Shown here: in pieces, positions 23,261-34,414 of the stretch | Numbering within the stretch: position 1 is the stretch's first letter | Layout: each line of letters starts with the position of its first letter | Assembly (NCBI GenBank): GCA_037951105.1 | Contig: JBAMJV010008128.1 | Coordinates: forward strand, 1-64,000 | Length of the DNA: 64,000 bases | Source: Echinarachnius parma | Taxonomy: Eukaryota; Echinodermata; Echinoidea; Clypeasteroida; Echinarachniidae | Direction of reading: 5' to 3' | The notes under the pieces: generated by a model | What the model was told of the DNA's origin: nothing | Seen by the model: only the letters and a program-made list of their open reading frames with translations | The model's database searches: none | Program-made: the position numbers and the translations under genes

Positions 23261-23763
23261 ACACCCTTAGCATATTTGAACAAGAAAGCAATGGGATACG
23301 TACTTCACGTTGTATGATAACTATAGCGGTAAGTGCCAGGTTATGATCATTGGCCGAGCGGGTTTAGACGCACGTTTGCAAGCACATTTGTCGATTTTGT
23401 TTAACGTGAGTTCGAGTCTCCAATGATCGTTACTCGATACTATGACGGGCAGTAAGTGCGATTTATCAGGCACTGATTCGGCAAAAATTGACAAAAAATG
23501 TGAACCTGACATGGCCTCACGTAAGACGTGATGAAACAAAAACTACTCGAACAAAAAGACTGTTATTGGTATCATTTATCTTTGGTAAAGATGCCATATC
23601 CCGTGAACATAGTCATCATGTTTCTTTCTTATTGCAGGTACCCCGTGCTGTTTGTTTGGGCACCCTTTATACAAGATAAAGAAGAGGTTACATTTGGGGG
23701 ATTGACATTTGAAACTTTAAAAAAAAATCTATATTTTGAAACAAATTAGCATGAACAAAATAG

Positions 23764-25162
23764 GGTACCGTAGCTCAACCAGTAACGGATCGCTTTTCAG
23801 TGCTTACAATTTCTTGCTAAGACAAATTATGTTTAATTGACTATCATACATCGTTGAAAAGCTAAAATGGTGTAGATTGTGGATACTGTAGATTTGACCA
23901 TTACGCTGAAAATACGCGAGTCGCTGCGCGTTTTACGAACCCCTTACGCTCTACCAGTAAGGAATCACCACTTAACCAGATCACCTGGCTTCATTTGAAA
24001 ATTAATTGACTAATTATCTTATTTTTTTCATCAAAGTGTTTGTCAATTAGCAATTTATATCCAGGACAAATTTTACTTCTTAAAATTGCTTCCTTCTGTA
24101 ATTATGAATATTTGAAATCTGCTACATTTGATCCGTACGGAATGGTAGCAAAAATCCCACAAAATCTCAAATTTTCCAAAATATCGAAATCATTTTATAT
24201 TTTTGAATTTGAAATATAACGAATTTTAGTAAACTACAATTTTTAGAGCAATACTAAATAATTATGATCGTTCATTTTGTTTTTTATAAGATTTTGAAGA
24301 TTGGGTGATCCGTTACTGGTAGAGGTAATTTCTCCTTGTAGTATGCATTACAATTTGCCGTATGTGTTTATCGAGGATAAATTCAAGATCCGTCTGCATA
24401 TTTTAGCTTTTTAATCATCTTATGACCAAAACTATAATTTTTTTTCTCTTGAAAATCTGAAATCTGAGCATTTTGTCATTAGATTATACTATTTTGAAGG
24501 CTAATTTATCACTTTTGCACGATGATCATGTAACTAAGGTTAATTCAAGATAAATAACAGTTTGGGGAAAGTTACAGAAAACATTCATAATTGATATTGT
24601 TGAATAAGTATCTAAAAAGGGCTTGTGTGGTAAAATCCGAACCTAACGATGCGTTAAATGCAGAAATATCGAAAGAAATCCAATACCCGTCCGTGAAATG
24701 TATAAATCCACCGCCCGTTCCAACCTGTCCGCGCCGCTATAGCGCTGGACTGCAGTATCGACAAGCTGGGGACAAGCCCGTATAGCGAACGCGCGTGATC
24801 AATAATGCACGTAGGGTATGCGCGATTCCGCCTTGGCGATATCTATCCGCAGCGGATCGATTTGATAATTTACCAAATATATCAATTAGTAGGCGGTTTC
24901 CAGGCAAAATTTGTATCATCCCGTATTAGTAAAAACATATTCTTTCACATGATTGGTAATAAGAGCTTCGATTTCATTTTTTTTTTAGAAGGGGGCGTTT
25001 CCAAAACTGGCCTATACCTTTAATTGTAAAAAGGAGATGATAAAGTTGATATAAGAGGCACATTCCTCTTCCAGTTATGACATTTAAAACAATTCGATAG
25101 TCATAAACGCCTTCATGCATCAATTTGGGTGGGTGATCCGTTACTGGTTGAGCTACGGTACC
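23764..25162. mobile_element. 1.4-kb element with 28-bp perfect terminal inverted repeats
   Basis: 23764-23791 starts GGTACCGTAGCTCAACCAGT and is the exact reverse complement of 25135-25162. Related subterminal words occur inside (GGTGATCCGTTACTGGTAGAG near 24305; TACGCTCTACCAGTAAGGAA near 23945). There is no long open frame, so it is non-autonomous. A target-site duplication is not obvious and I do not recognise the superfamily. Contains a short G+C-rich segment near 24715-24790. Confidence 0.8.
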
Positions 25163-25363
25163 AACACGAAATCTATTTTGATATTTATCAAACTGTCATT
25201 ATATCTGTAATTAATTGTGGTTACCAAGTTTACCATTCGGCATCACGAAGTAAAAAATATGCTTTAAACTCGATTCACTATCCATGTCTTAAAATAAAAG
25301 GTACCCTTTCAGGCACGTCGCGACACACATTGTAAGCACAGGCATGTGAAATGCCTCTTGATA

Positions 25364-25755
25364 AGGGGACCACCAGGCAAAGAACAACACAAACTTATAT
25401 GTTTTGGTACCGTTTTGTGATATCAAATAGATACCCAACAACAAAGCAAGTAATTACCACCACTTACGGAACCACTATTATTTCCTGGTTCCGTACGGGC
25501 CAAACATTTGCGAGTGCGCCAATGCTATTCACGTGTACGTTTGGAGACAATAGAATCCCGGACGATTCGTTCGCTCTGGACAAAGTAGTCTCGTACATGC
25601 AGACCAGTGAAAGCGTGCTTTCGAATGATGCGTTTTCCGATTATATTTTGTTTCTTCCTGGAACTTCCTTGTGAACTTGTTGGGAATAGACTACTAGTAC
25701 TAAAGATGTTACCTTTCATTTATAAGAATACTTTATTTTAATTAAAATGGGACCC
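25364..25755. mobile_element. MITE family TTAA-4, copy a
   Basis: Starts GGGGACCACCAGGCAAAGAA and shares TTTTGGTACCGTTTTGTGAT, GACGATTCGTTCGCTC and GATGTTACCTTTCATTTATA with the copies at 33819 and 57175 (inverted). The flanking TTAA is eroded at both ends. Confidence 0.7.
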
Positions 25756-26974
25756 TCAGGTGCGGCGTTCGGCCTTTTTGTTTTAATGAAAAGGGGATCC
25801 TTGGGAGCGGCCGTATCAACTGTGAAAATAGGGGTATTTGAAGAGGCACATACCTGTAACGAGGAAATATGGAATACTAGCTCGATCAGTGTATTGTAAA
25901 GGTGAAAAAGAATACAAATATGAAATATATTGATACATTGTGCTCCAAAAATAGAACATTTAGTATTATCGTTCAAATAGGGTGTCGGGTTGTAATTGTT
26001 GTTATGGTTTATTGGCAATCAGTCAAAGGTGACTATTGTTGCCAATTTAATTTATATTTTCTCTTTGCAAAAAAAAAGTCTAGGATTAAATGCATATTTG
26101 TATAAAATAGATCATAAATTATCCGGCAATTGTCAGTTTTGTAGTGAAACTTAAACTTTTGAACACTAAATTTGTAATTGCTCAAAATAAATTATTGAAA
26201 GGAGAATGTTATTTGCAGACTTATGAATTGATGGAAACAATGCTTATATAAGATGTTAGAAACATTTGATCCCAAAATGCAAGTGGCATTGATTTATTTA
26301 TTCATAGAACTCTAAGATTGTAAGTACATCAATAAAGGATCTATTTTGATTTTTGTTAATAATCATGATAATAGTATGCCATTTATAATAATTGTGTAGC
26401 GTGAGTTGTGCTTAAGTTAACATGTTACTAACAGTTTGACGAATTCTAAGTAAAGGAGCCCAATGAATGAATGCCCTTTTTAATGTTATAAATTGATAAT
26501 TATAAATAGTTCTTATTTTAGTTGTATTATTAAATTATTTGTATTAAGTAATATGGCGTAAATATTAATTTTGAACACCAAATTATAAAGCAAACCAACA
26601 TTTTTTTATAATCAGAATGCTCTTTTGCAATATACAATGGCAATGTGGATTAACCAAGAGTAACACTCTTCCCAGTTTTATCTCTAGTGCATACATGCGC
26701 ACTATGTGTTTTTTGTTTGTATAGTTTCGCATGGGGCGTATACTTTTGTAAACTGGCATTCAAGTTCTTATTCACAAGGATATTTCCTTGATAACCATGT
26801 ATGTTTGTATTCAACACAATTCACAGCTCAAGAGATTGAAAAATAGAAGAGAATGACAGTGTTTATAATAGGTTTAATATTCTTGTTTTTCGCTTTACTG
26901 TCTGATTTCCAGAAAACAATAGTGATTATCATTTTTTTTTCTTTTCCCTGCATTGTTACTTTATATTTGTACAG
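25756..26974. other. Intron, A+T-rich, no recognised features
   Basis: Upstream part of the intron leading to the second sushi exon. Only A+T-rich DNA and short homopolymers are visible, ending in a T-rich tract before the acceptor. Confidence 0.5.
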
Positions 26975-27157
26975 AAATCACCTGTCATGAGCTTATGAAA
27001 CCCACGAACGGGGAGTTGGATTGCCCAAGCACTACGTTTGGAAGCGTTTGTACCTACATATGCGATGATGGATTCAACTTCCCAGCTGGCTCATCCAGAC
27101 AGCGATATTGTCGCAACACGGGCGAGTGGACTGGACAAGTCGTGAGTGTATGCGAAG
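26975..27157 (+). CDS. HYR/sushi gene, sushi domain 2
   Basis: A 183-bp exon (61 codons), phase 1-1, between acceptor TTTGTACAG and donor GTGATT. It encodes ITCHELMKPTNGELDCPSTT...SVCTYICDDGFNFP...RYC...GEWTGQVVSVCE. Six cysteines (ITC, LDC, SVC, YIC, RYC, SVC) and a Gly-x-Trp before the last cysteine fit a six-cysteine sushi domain. The intron upstream is T-rich next to the acceptor. The donor GTGATT is weaker than that of sushi 1. Confidence 0.88.
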
Positions 27158-27212
27158 GTGATTTTAACTTTTGTCTATACTTTGTTTAAATATTTTTGAT
27201 CATACATGTATT

Positions 27213-27885
27213 TAATAATGATGTACCCGATTTATATAGCGCCTAATATGATTGATAGTTAGCTTTACAATGATAGTATTACCCCGGTCATAGGATACAA
27301 TGCAAACCAGCACACATTTTGGACATCATCTCCACTCCCTGGGGATGAAACGATCGTTTACATAAAGGCTTTCACCTATTACCGGGTCCCCATGTAAACA
27401 CCTGGGTAGAGAGCAGCAGGATGGATTAATTTTCTTGCTGAATGACAAACGCGATGGGCATACTCTAGGTTCGAACTCGGGATATCCTGCTTGGAAAGCG
27501 AGCGCTCTGGATATGGTGTGGCAAGATTGGTAGAGCGCGCGTTTTCCGATCATGAGATCCCGAGTTCAAACCCTGCCCACGGCGTTTGTCCTTCAGCAAG
27601 ACAATTTATCCACTATTGCTGCTCTCTACCCAGGTGTATAAATGGGGACCGGTAGCAGGTGAAAGCCTTTATGTGAACGATCTTATTGAGCCCACTGAGC
27701 GCTTGGAAGGAATACTCTCCAGGGAGTGGAGATGGTGCACCCAATATGTGCTGGTTTGCATTGTATCCTATGACCGGGGTAATAATATAATTGTAAAGCG
27801 CTTAAGAGATGATTATCAATCGTGATAGGCGCTATATAAATATTGTATATTATTATTATTATTACCAATCTTGCCACACCACAAC
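27213..27885 (-). mobile_element. tRNA-derived SINE, interrupted in its tRNA-like head by another SINE
   Basis: Read on the minus strand, the head corresponds to 27864-27885 (GTGGCAAGATTGGT) plus 27503 downward (AGAGCGCTCGC, GGTTCGAAC B-box-like near 27470). The body includes ACCGGGTCCCCATG (seen on +) and the tail corresponds to TTTATATAGCGCC near 27235. The plus-strand SINE at 27516-27863 lies between head and body. Confidence 0.7.
27516..27863 (+). mobile_element. tRNA-derived SINE, complete
   Basis: Begins GGTGTGGCAAGATTGGTAGA (A-box-like) with CCCGAGTTCAAACCC (B-box-like) about 45 bp on. The body runs through GTGTATAAATGGGGACCGG, and the 3' end is GGCGCTATATAAATATTGTA followed by (TTA)n. 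About 350 bp, the size of a tRNA-head SINE with a LINE-like tail. It sits inside the head of the opposite-strand SINE. Confidence 0.8.
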
Positions 27886-27984
27886 CACACCACACCCTGA
27901 CGAAGCCCTATGGGCGAAAATTCGGAGAACTATGTTTTCTTACGGTGTTTTATTTAAATTTTTGTCTCTCTATATATATATATA

Positions 27985-28729
27985 CATACAGAGTGTTTAT
28001 TAAAAAGCGGAACCCAACTTCCACCAGCAATATCTTATGAAGTAAACATATTTATGTTTATTGCAATATATCATCTTAAAGATGATTTATAATTCTTTCA
28101 TTTGATACCACTTTTGTAATAATTCATCTTGTAGTTATCGAATTGCAGGCATTTTAAACGAGCAATGTTAAAATTGCTTTGCGCACAAGATTTAGATCTA
28201 TTCATCAACACGGGCTGATGGTCATTCATTCAAACCTCTCCTTGTGTTCTTTTGTCTTGTAATCCTTTTGTTCCGTAAATAAATGAACATGGAGATACCT
28301 TTTTAATCAGTTCCTTGCCTGACCAAGCAACTGACCACTGAACACGAGCACAAACATGTGCAGACAGACATGGGGGTCATGTGGTAGGACATTGGGGATG
28401 ATTTTGGACCCTCAACTCTTCTCAAAGTTGAATAAAATGTCAAACTATGAATCAAGAAACATCATGAAATGTAATAATGTCTACTGTTTCATTATTTACA
28501 CTGCATTTAACAATTAGTTTCTACTCTCGTGCGCAAAGTACTTTGTACATAACCCTTTAAAAAAAAGGTTTTATTCAATCATGCATGACGTTATCACAAC
28601 ATATTTGGTATCAAACGAAAGAGTATGAACTGACCTTTGATATGCCATATTGCAATAAATATAATTATGTTTATTAAATAAAATATTGCGGGTGGAAGTT
28701 GGGTTTCGCTTTTTTATAAACACCCTGTA
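27985..28729. mobile_element. Mariner-type MITE with ~44-bp inverted ends
   Basis: The left end contains GTGTTTATTAAAAAGCGGAA and CCCAACTTCCACCAGCAATA. The right end is the inverse (ATATTGCGGGTGGAAGTTGG, TTTATAAACACCCTGTA). CAGGGTGTTTATAAA-like ends next to TA are typical of Tc1/mariner elements. The 740-bp interior has no transposase. Confidence 0.75.
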
Positions 28730-28812
28730 TATATATTTGTATAAATAGTTCTATTTAACATTGCTTTAAAAGTCACACAAATGTATCTTGAAACCTAAAT
28801 CCCTTTCTTTAA

Positions 28813-29260
28813 AGGAACTACAGCGTCTAGATGGCCTAATTTTCACAATTCGGCTCTCTATACGTAATTTTTACCGAAGAAAAATAATTTGGCAGTCATT
28901 TCACATGAAATCAATCAATTTTGGGGTAATTAGTAAATATCTAATTGTCCTGGGAACGCCCCTTTTAAATCGCCAAAATGTGACGTCATCTAAAGAACGG
29001 ACTAGTGAACTAAATTCTGTAGATGACGCGTCATGACGTAAGCCAATGAATTGTCAATCACATGTCAATCACGCTGCCGATTCCGGACCCTAAATGTGGG
29101 TGGGGCGTAAACTGGCTGCTAAGTGAGATTTGGCATCAGACAATTAGTCTTAAATCACTACTGTGTTTATTATTTTGTATGGATTTTTCTTCGGCAGACC
29201 TATGTTTCATGTCATCAACTATGGAATAAGTGTCAAAGTACGTTGTATTCTTTAGGTCCT
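28813..29260. mobile_element. Probable TTAA-flanked MITE (fifth family)
   Basis: TTAA (28809-28812), left end AGGAACTACAG, right end CTTTAGGTCCT, TTAA (29261-29264). The ends match in 9 of 11 positions as inverted repeats. Length 448 bp, non-coding. Confidence 0.6.
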
Positions 29261-29276
29261 TTAAACAACTACAACT

Positions 29277-32200
29277 TACTTAGTTAGTTACTTACTTACT
29301 TACTTAAGCCGTCCACACCATCGCTGGGATGTGTGATGGCTTCTGCTTCACGATGGCTTGCCACGTCTTCCGGTCTTCAGTCTTTTGGCCTTGGTCAGGG
29401 AGTCAAGGTGTCTGTTGTTGCAGTCTGCCTTGATACAATCAATCCATCTTTTTGCTGGTCTTCCCCTTGGGCGTTTGCCGTGAACGTTTCTGTTGAGTAG
29501 AATGTGGGGGTATCTGTTTGGACTCATTCTGTTGATATGTCCAAAATATCTTAGTCTCTTTGTGGCAACTCTTTCGATGATAGTTTCTTGCATGTTCAGT
29601 TGTGTTCGGTTGTGTGATTCGTCTCAGGCATGTCATCTCGAAGGTGTGGAGTCTATTTTCGTCCACCTTCTTTAGTGTCCATGTCTCCGCACAAGAGAGT
29701 AGAATTGATAATACCAGGACTTTGTAGAGTTCTACCTTTGTTGAGCATCGTATGTCTTTAGATGTCCAGATTTAGCTGAGAGACTGGAATGCTCCTAGTG
29801 CTTTCCCAATGCGGTGCTGTACCTCTTCGGTGCATGATCCTGTCTGGCTTATTGCTCCTCCCAGGTAGGTAAACCTTTCCACTTGTTTAAGTTGGTCTCC
29901 ATCAATGTTTATATTTAGTATTTAAGGCTGTTTGCATATTACTTGTATATCTGTTTTCGTGATGTTAATTTTCAGTCCAAAGTCTGTGCTGCTCTCGAGC
30001 ACTCGGTTAACCAATGTTTGAAGGTCTCTTTCGCTGTCCGCTATTGAGACAATGTCATCAGCAAAGCGTGGGTTGTTGATACGGTGTCCCTGTACATGTA
30101 TGCCAATCATAGTGTCGTGTATAGCATACAACATCACAACTTCCAGTAGACAGGACGCAACCTTGACGTACGCCAACTGTGGTTTTAAACCAATCTCTAA
30201 CTGCGCTGTTAGACTTTTTGTAGAGTGCTTGAAGTAGGTGTATGTATTTTGAAGAAAATCCAAAGAACTTCATCGCTTTCCACAGACCTTCCTGCCAGAC
30301 TGAATCGAAGGCCTTTTCAAAATCGATGTAGCAGCAGAAAAGACTCTGGTTTATTTCGAGGTCCTTTTATATCATTTGTCTCAGGGTGAACAATTGGTCT
30401 ATTGTGGATTGTCCTGGACGGAATCCAGCTTGTGCTTCAGACAACACCTCTTCGGTTTTCTTCTTGAGCCGTTGTTGGAGAATTATGCTTAATAATTACC
30501 CTGCATGGCTGTGCAAGCTGATACCTCGGTAATTCCCGCAGTTAAGTTTGTATTTTTTCTTGAATATTGGGGTTATTACGGCCTTTCCCCAGTCAGCTGG
30601 AAATGTTTCTTTTTGCCATATTTTATTACATAGAGTGTGGAACATGTCAATGCCTGTTGCCCCAGCAGCTTTCAGTTCCTCTCCTGTGATGCAGTCAAAT
30701 CCGGTATCTTTTCCATCTGTAAGTTTTCGAACCGCCCATTCTACATCTTCTCGCAGAATGTCTGGAACTGTATCCAAGCTGGTCATTTGCGGTATGTTAG
30801 TGGCTTCTTAATTTTTTGGGTTCTCCTTGGTGTATAGTTCTTCAAAAAATTATTTCCATCTTTTGACGTCGTTCGTCTCAGTGAGAATTTCTCCATCTTT
30901 ATTTCTTACTGCCTGTATTCTGATGGTAGATTTCTTGGTAATTTATTTGATTGTATATAGAGTAAACTTCCTAGGACTTGGTAGCCTGATGTGAGGTTTC
31001 CACTCTCTTACACAAATCTTGTAACCATTTCTCCCGGCAGCCTTTCGTTTTCCTTTGTATTTCCCTGTTCAGGAAGTTGTACTTGCTCTCTTGTTTGAGT
31101 CTCTTTGTTTTTCTGGTTTGGCTTTCTTTTACTCATCACTCAGCTGGAGGACCTCCTCGCTAATCCAGGGTTCTTGCTGCTTGGCCTTTTTATATCCAAG
31201 TACTTCCTGTGATATTTCATTGAAGGCTGTTTTGACCCCTTCCCATAGGCTCTCAACGTCTTTGTCTTCTTCATCTAATAGAGGGCCAAACCTTTCCCCT
31301 ATGCTAATTTCATAATCTGATCTAGTTGTAGGGTCCTTGAGTCTGAAAACATCATATCTCTTCATATACTGTGGTCTTGGTTTTGCTTTGAGTTTGAGTC
31401 GTAGGTTGGTTATTACCAGCTGGTGTTCCGATCCAACATCAGCACTGGGAAAGCTTCTTAAGTTGCTTATAGAGTTTGTTTTGTTGATAATAATAACATC
31501 GATTTTATTATGTGTATTTTTATCTGGAGACTCGCATGTCCACTGTCGGCTTCATTTGCTTTGTTTGTATAGTGTATTGGTGATGATCAGGTCATTTGCT
31601 GCACATAAATTGAGAAGCTTTTCTCCCATATCATTGGCTTCCCCAAGTCCATAGCGACCTATAACCTGATTCCATTGCTCAAAGTCAGATCCTACCTTGG
31701 CATTTAGGTCGCCCATTGCTATGAGAATATCTTTTCTTGGAGTTCTCTCAATTGTTCTTTGCAGCTGGTTGTAGAAATCCTCTATTTCCTCTTCATTGTT
31801 GGCTGTGTTTGGAGCATAGACCTGTATTACCATTACAGTCAGTGATCCTGTCTGTACTTCAAACCTTGCTGAGATCCTTCTTAGTGAGATAGGGTTGTAT
31901 CCAAGAAGCGCGTGTTTTGTTTAGGATCAGTGCAACTCCTTCCCTATGAATGTCATCTTTGCCTAAGCAGATATTTCTGTGGCCATCATAAATTAAATCA
32001 CCCATGTCTGTACAGTGAGTTTCTGCAATACCCATGATTTCCCAGTTAAATCCTTTTAACTGATGCAACAATACATCTAGACTTCCTGGTTGAAGCAGTG
32101 TCCGCACACTGCATCTTCCAATTCCTATCTGTGTTTTTGTTGTTGTTAGTAGTGGTGCTTTCCTTGTCGGTGGTTCATCAGCAGCAACTCCTCCAGGCAA

Positions 32201-32460
32201 AGTTCGGTCTGCTCGTAGTCCATCTGGAGGGGGACTATGACCAATAGGCTTTCGAGTTGTTGCGGCATTGTTCTCTGCTTGTTGCAGGACCACATGCTGG
32301 GTTGGCAGGTTAGTTGTGGCAGGGGCTTTAACCCTGGTGCTATTGGTGTGTACTTCCATAGTGAATCAGTTTCGCTCAGATTGTAAGCTATGTGGACGAG
32401 ACGCTCCTCTCCTAGCCACCCTGGTCTGTTCGCCCTGTTGTACGAGTCAACAGGTTAACT
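29277..32460 (-). mobile_element. RTE-like non-LTR retrotransposon, near full length, degenerate
   Basis: About 3.2 kb, the usual length of RTE elements. The coding region starts at ATG 32359 and the 3' end is a short UTR closing in a (CTTA)n/(TAAG)n run at 29277-29306, the type of tail RTE elements carry. Coding evidence is given in the separate entry. It lies in the intron before the complete HYR exon, opposite to the gene. Confidence 0.8.
29348..32359 (-). pseudogene. RTE-like endonuclease/reverse transcriptase, multiply broken
   Basis: From the N-terminus (32359 downward): a Pro/Thr-rich leader, then CSVRTLLQPGSLDVLLHQLK, MGIAETHCTDMGD, HREGVALILNK, and after a break VIQVYAPNT and ILIAMGDLNAKVG, all endonuclease motifs. 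The reverse transcriptase region shows DVEWAVRKLTDGKDTGFDCI, AVITPIFKKK, NYRGISL, then WFKTTVGVRQGCVLS and PRFADDIVSIADSE. The C-terminus carries TKRLRYFGHINRM and RGRPAKRWIDCIK. GVRQGCVLS and the final FGH...RGRP region are typical of RTE-clade proteins. Numerous frameshifts and stops separate these pieces. Confidence 0.8.
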
Positions 32461-33358
32461 ACAAATACACACACAAACAAATTTCATTGGTTAAGGTATT
32501 CAGTACTTTTTCCCGCTCGATATGCGATCTACTCTTTTTGAGTAATTATCACTAAGCAGGTTTGATATGTTTTTAACATTAGGTATGGTTCATTTTTTTG
32601 TTCAATACATGATGGCCGAAACGTTATTTCTCCATATATTCTAAAATGGACCCCGACCAAACCCAATACCAAAATTAAAGTTTATAAAGCGTCGTGATAA
32701 TACACTGCGGGTCGCCATTTTTAACTAGGCTAGTTTGCGCGCACTGCATAACACGGATTCATTGTGCAGTATACACCACGCGCATAATGCCGCCATGCGT
32801 CTGATGCACGAATCCAAACCACCTTTAATGTATGTAAAACGATTAGGTTTTAGTAAATATTCCAACAGTTTAGCCGTAGAAAAAAATCTCCAAAGTATTT
32901 GATCCAATTATTATGATTCGAGTGTACAAGTCTCCAGCAGGTTGCCAAATTATTCAGCCACATATTCAAAGTGTTCTGTATAACCATAACTACTGCACAC
33001 AAAATGATAATGGTATTCAGAAACAGACTAGATAATATAGGATCATGAACACGCTATAATCCGAGATTTTCACGAGTCATCACATTGTATACGTACACCT
33101 AATATACGTATTCCTAAAATATTTCAGTTTCCTGGCGCCTTGACCCCAGCAAAGGCCCTTTAGTCATGGACCTCATGCCTGGCCCTTGAATACCCACCAT
33201 ATGCCCCCTATCTCCTAAAGCTAAGACCAAGTCCCATATACTCCACCAACGTACTTGACTCAGGGTCTCAAAGTGTCAAGTGTATTCGTTTGTGATGCAA
33301 GTACGATATTGAGATGTTCATTATTTGATTAAAAATATATACATGAACATCTTTTTAG
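32461..33358. other. Intron, no recognised features
   Basis: Unique-looking intronic sequence between the RTE element and the HYR exon. No repeats or coding potential supported. Confidence 0.5.
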
Positions 33359-33604
33359 ACGTCGCACCACCAGTGTTGAGTAATTGCCCCCCGCCTCACG
33401 AGACGATATTCGCCGAGCCTAGCCAGACGTCTGCTGTCGTTGACTGGGAAAATCCAACTGCCTCTGACCCGGGCAACCATAACCCCGTTAGCTGCACTGG
33501 AGATGCGAGAGGCACTCTTCAGGAAGGCTCTCATACAGGAACGTGTTCATCGACAGACGATGCTGGGAACGTAGGAAGCTGCACTTTCACAAAATCTATC
33601 AGGG
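33359..33604 (+). CDS. HYR/sushi gene, complete HYR domain
   Basis: A 246-bp exon (82 codons), phase 1-1, with acceptor ATCTTTTTAG and donor GTAATA. It encodes DVAPPVLSNCPPPHETIFAE, then a segment with VVDWENPTASDPGNHNPVSC, then GSHTGTCSSTDDAGNVGSC and TFTKSIR. The P-P-V...C-P, V-x-W-x-x-P-x-A-x-D and T-D-x-x-G-N-x-x-x-C-x-F motifs mark a full HYR domain. Unlike the HYR half at 19985, this domain is carried by a single exon. The typical Y-x-A-T-D core is replaced by C-S-S-T-D-D, and four cysteines are present. Confidence 0.88.
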
Positions 33605-33818
33605 GTAATACCTATTTGTCTTGATTTCATTTTACATATTATGAAGAGTAGAAGATATGTCTATTGTGAAGGTAAGCCCCTTGACTTGCGGGGGTGGGAC
33701 TGGGGTAAGCAAAACATAATTATTTCAGTACTTCACTGTACAACTATTAATGGTGTACATTAATGGTGGTCGAGCTAACATGTTGGCCTTATAATGAGTT
33801 GACAAACATCATGATTAA

Positions 33819-34206
33819 AGGGGACCACCAGGCAAAGGACAACACGTAATTATAAGTGTTGGTACCGTTTTGTGATAACAAATAGATACCCAACATTTTG
33901 CAAAGGGTCGTGCAATTCATAAACAATGCAATTCATTATCACCAGTTACGGAACCACTATTATTTCATGGTTCCGTACTAGCCAAACATTTGGGAATGCG
34001 CTTGGAGACAATATAATGCCGGACGATTCGTTCGCTCTTGACAAAGGTAGTCTTCGTATATGCAGACCCATATTCACATGTTGGTGATGCGTTTTCCAAT
34101 TATATTTTTTTCTGGAAACATATTTTTCTAAACTTGTTGATGAAATGGACTACTAAAGATGTTACCTTTCATTTATAAGAATAATATTTTTGGGTGGTGG
34201 TACCCT
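33819..34206. mobile_element. MITE family TTAA-4, copy b
   Basis: TTAA (33815-33818), AGGGGACCACCAGGCAAAGG at the left, GGGTGGTGGTACCCT at the right, TTAA (34207-34210). 388 bp, intact target-site duplication. Interior matches the copies at 25364 and 57175. Confidence 0.85.
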
Positions 34207-34414
34207 TTAAGCTACCAAAACGTATTACTAATTTTATTGTATGGATTGAACAAGTGCAATTGGCTTTTGAAAATTCAATGAAGTAGAATGGGAGTCTCTT
34301 TTCTAATAATGATCTGTTTTTGATTGGGATCGGGTGGAGACGGGGGGCCCAATAGTAGAAACCATGCAATATATATATTTGTCAAAATATTTCAAATAAT
34401 CCCATAAACTTGTA

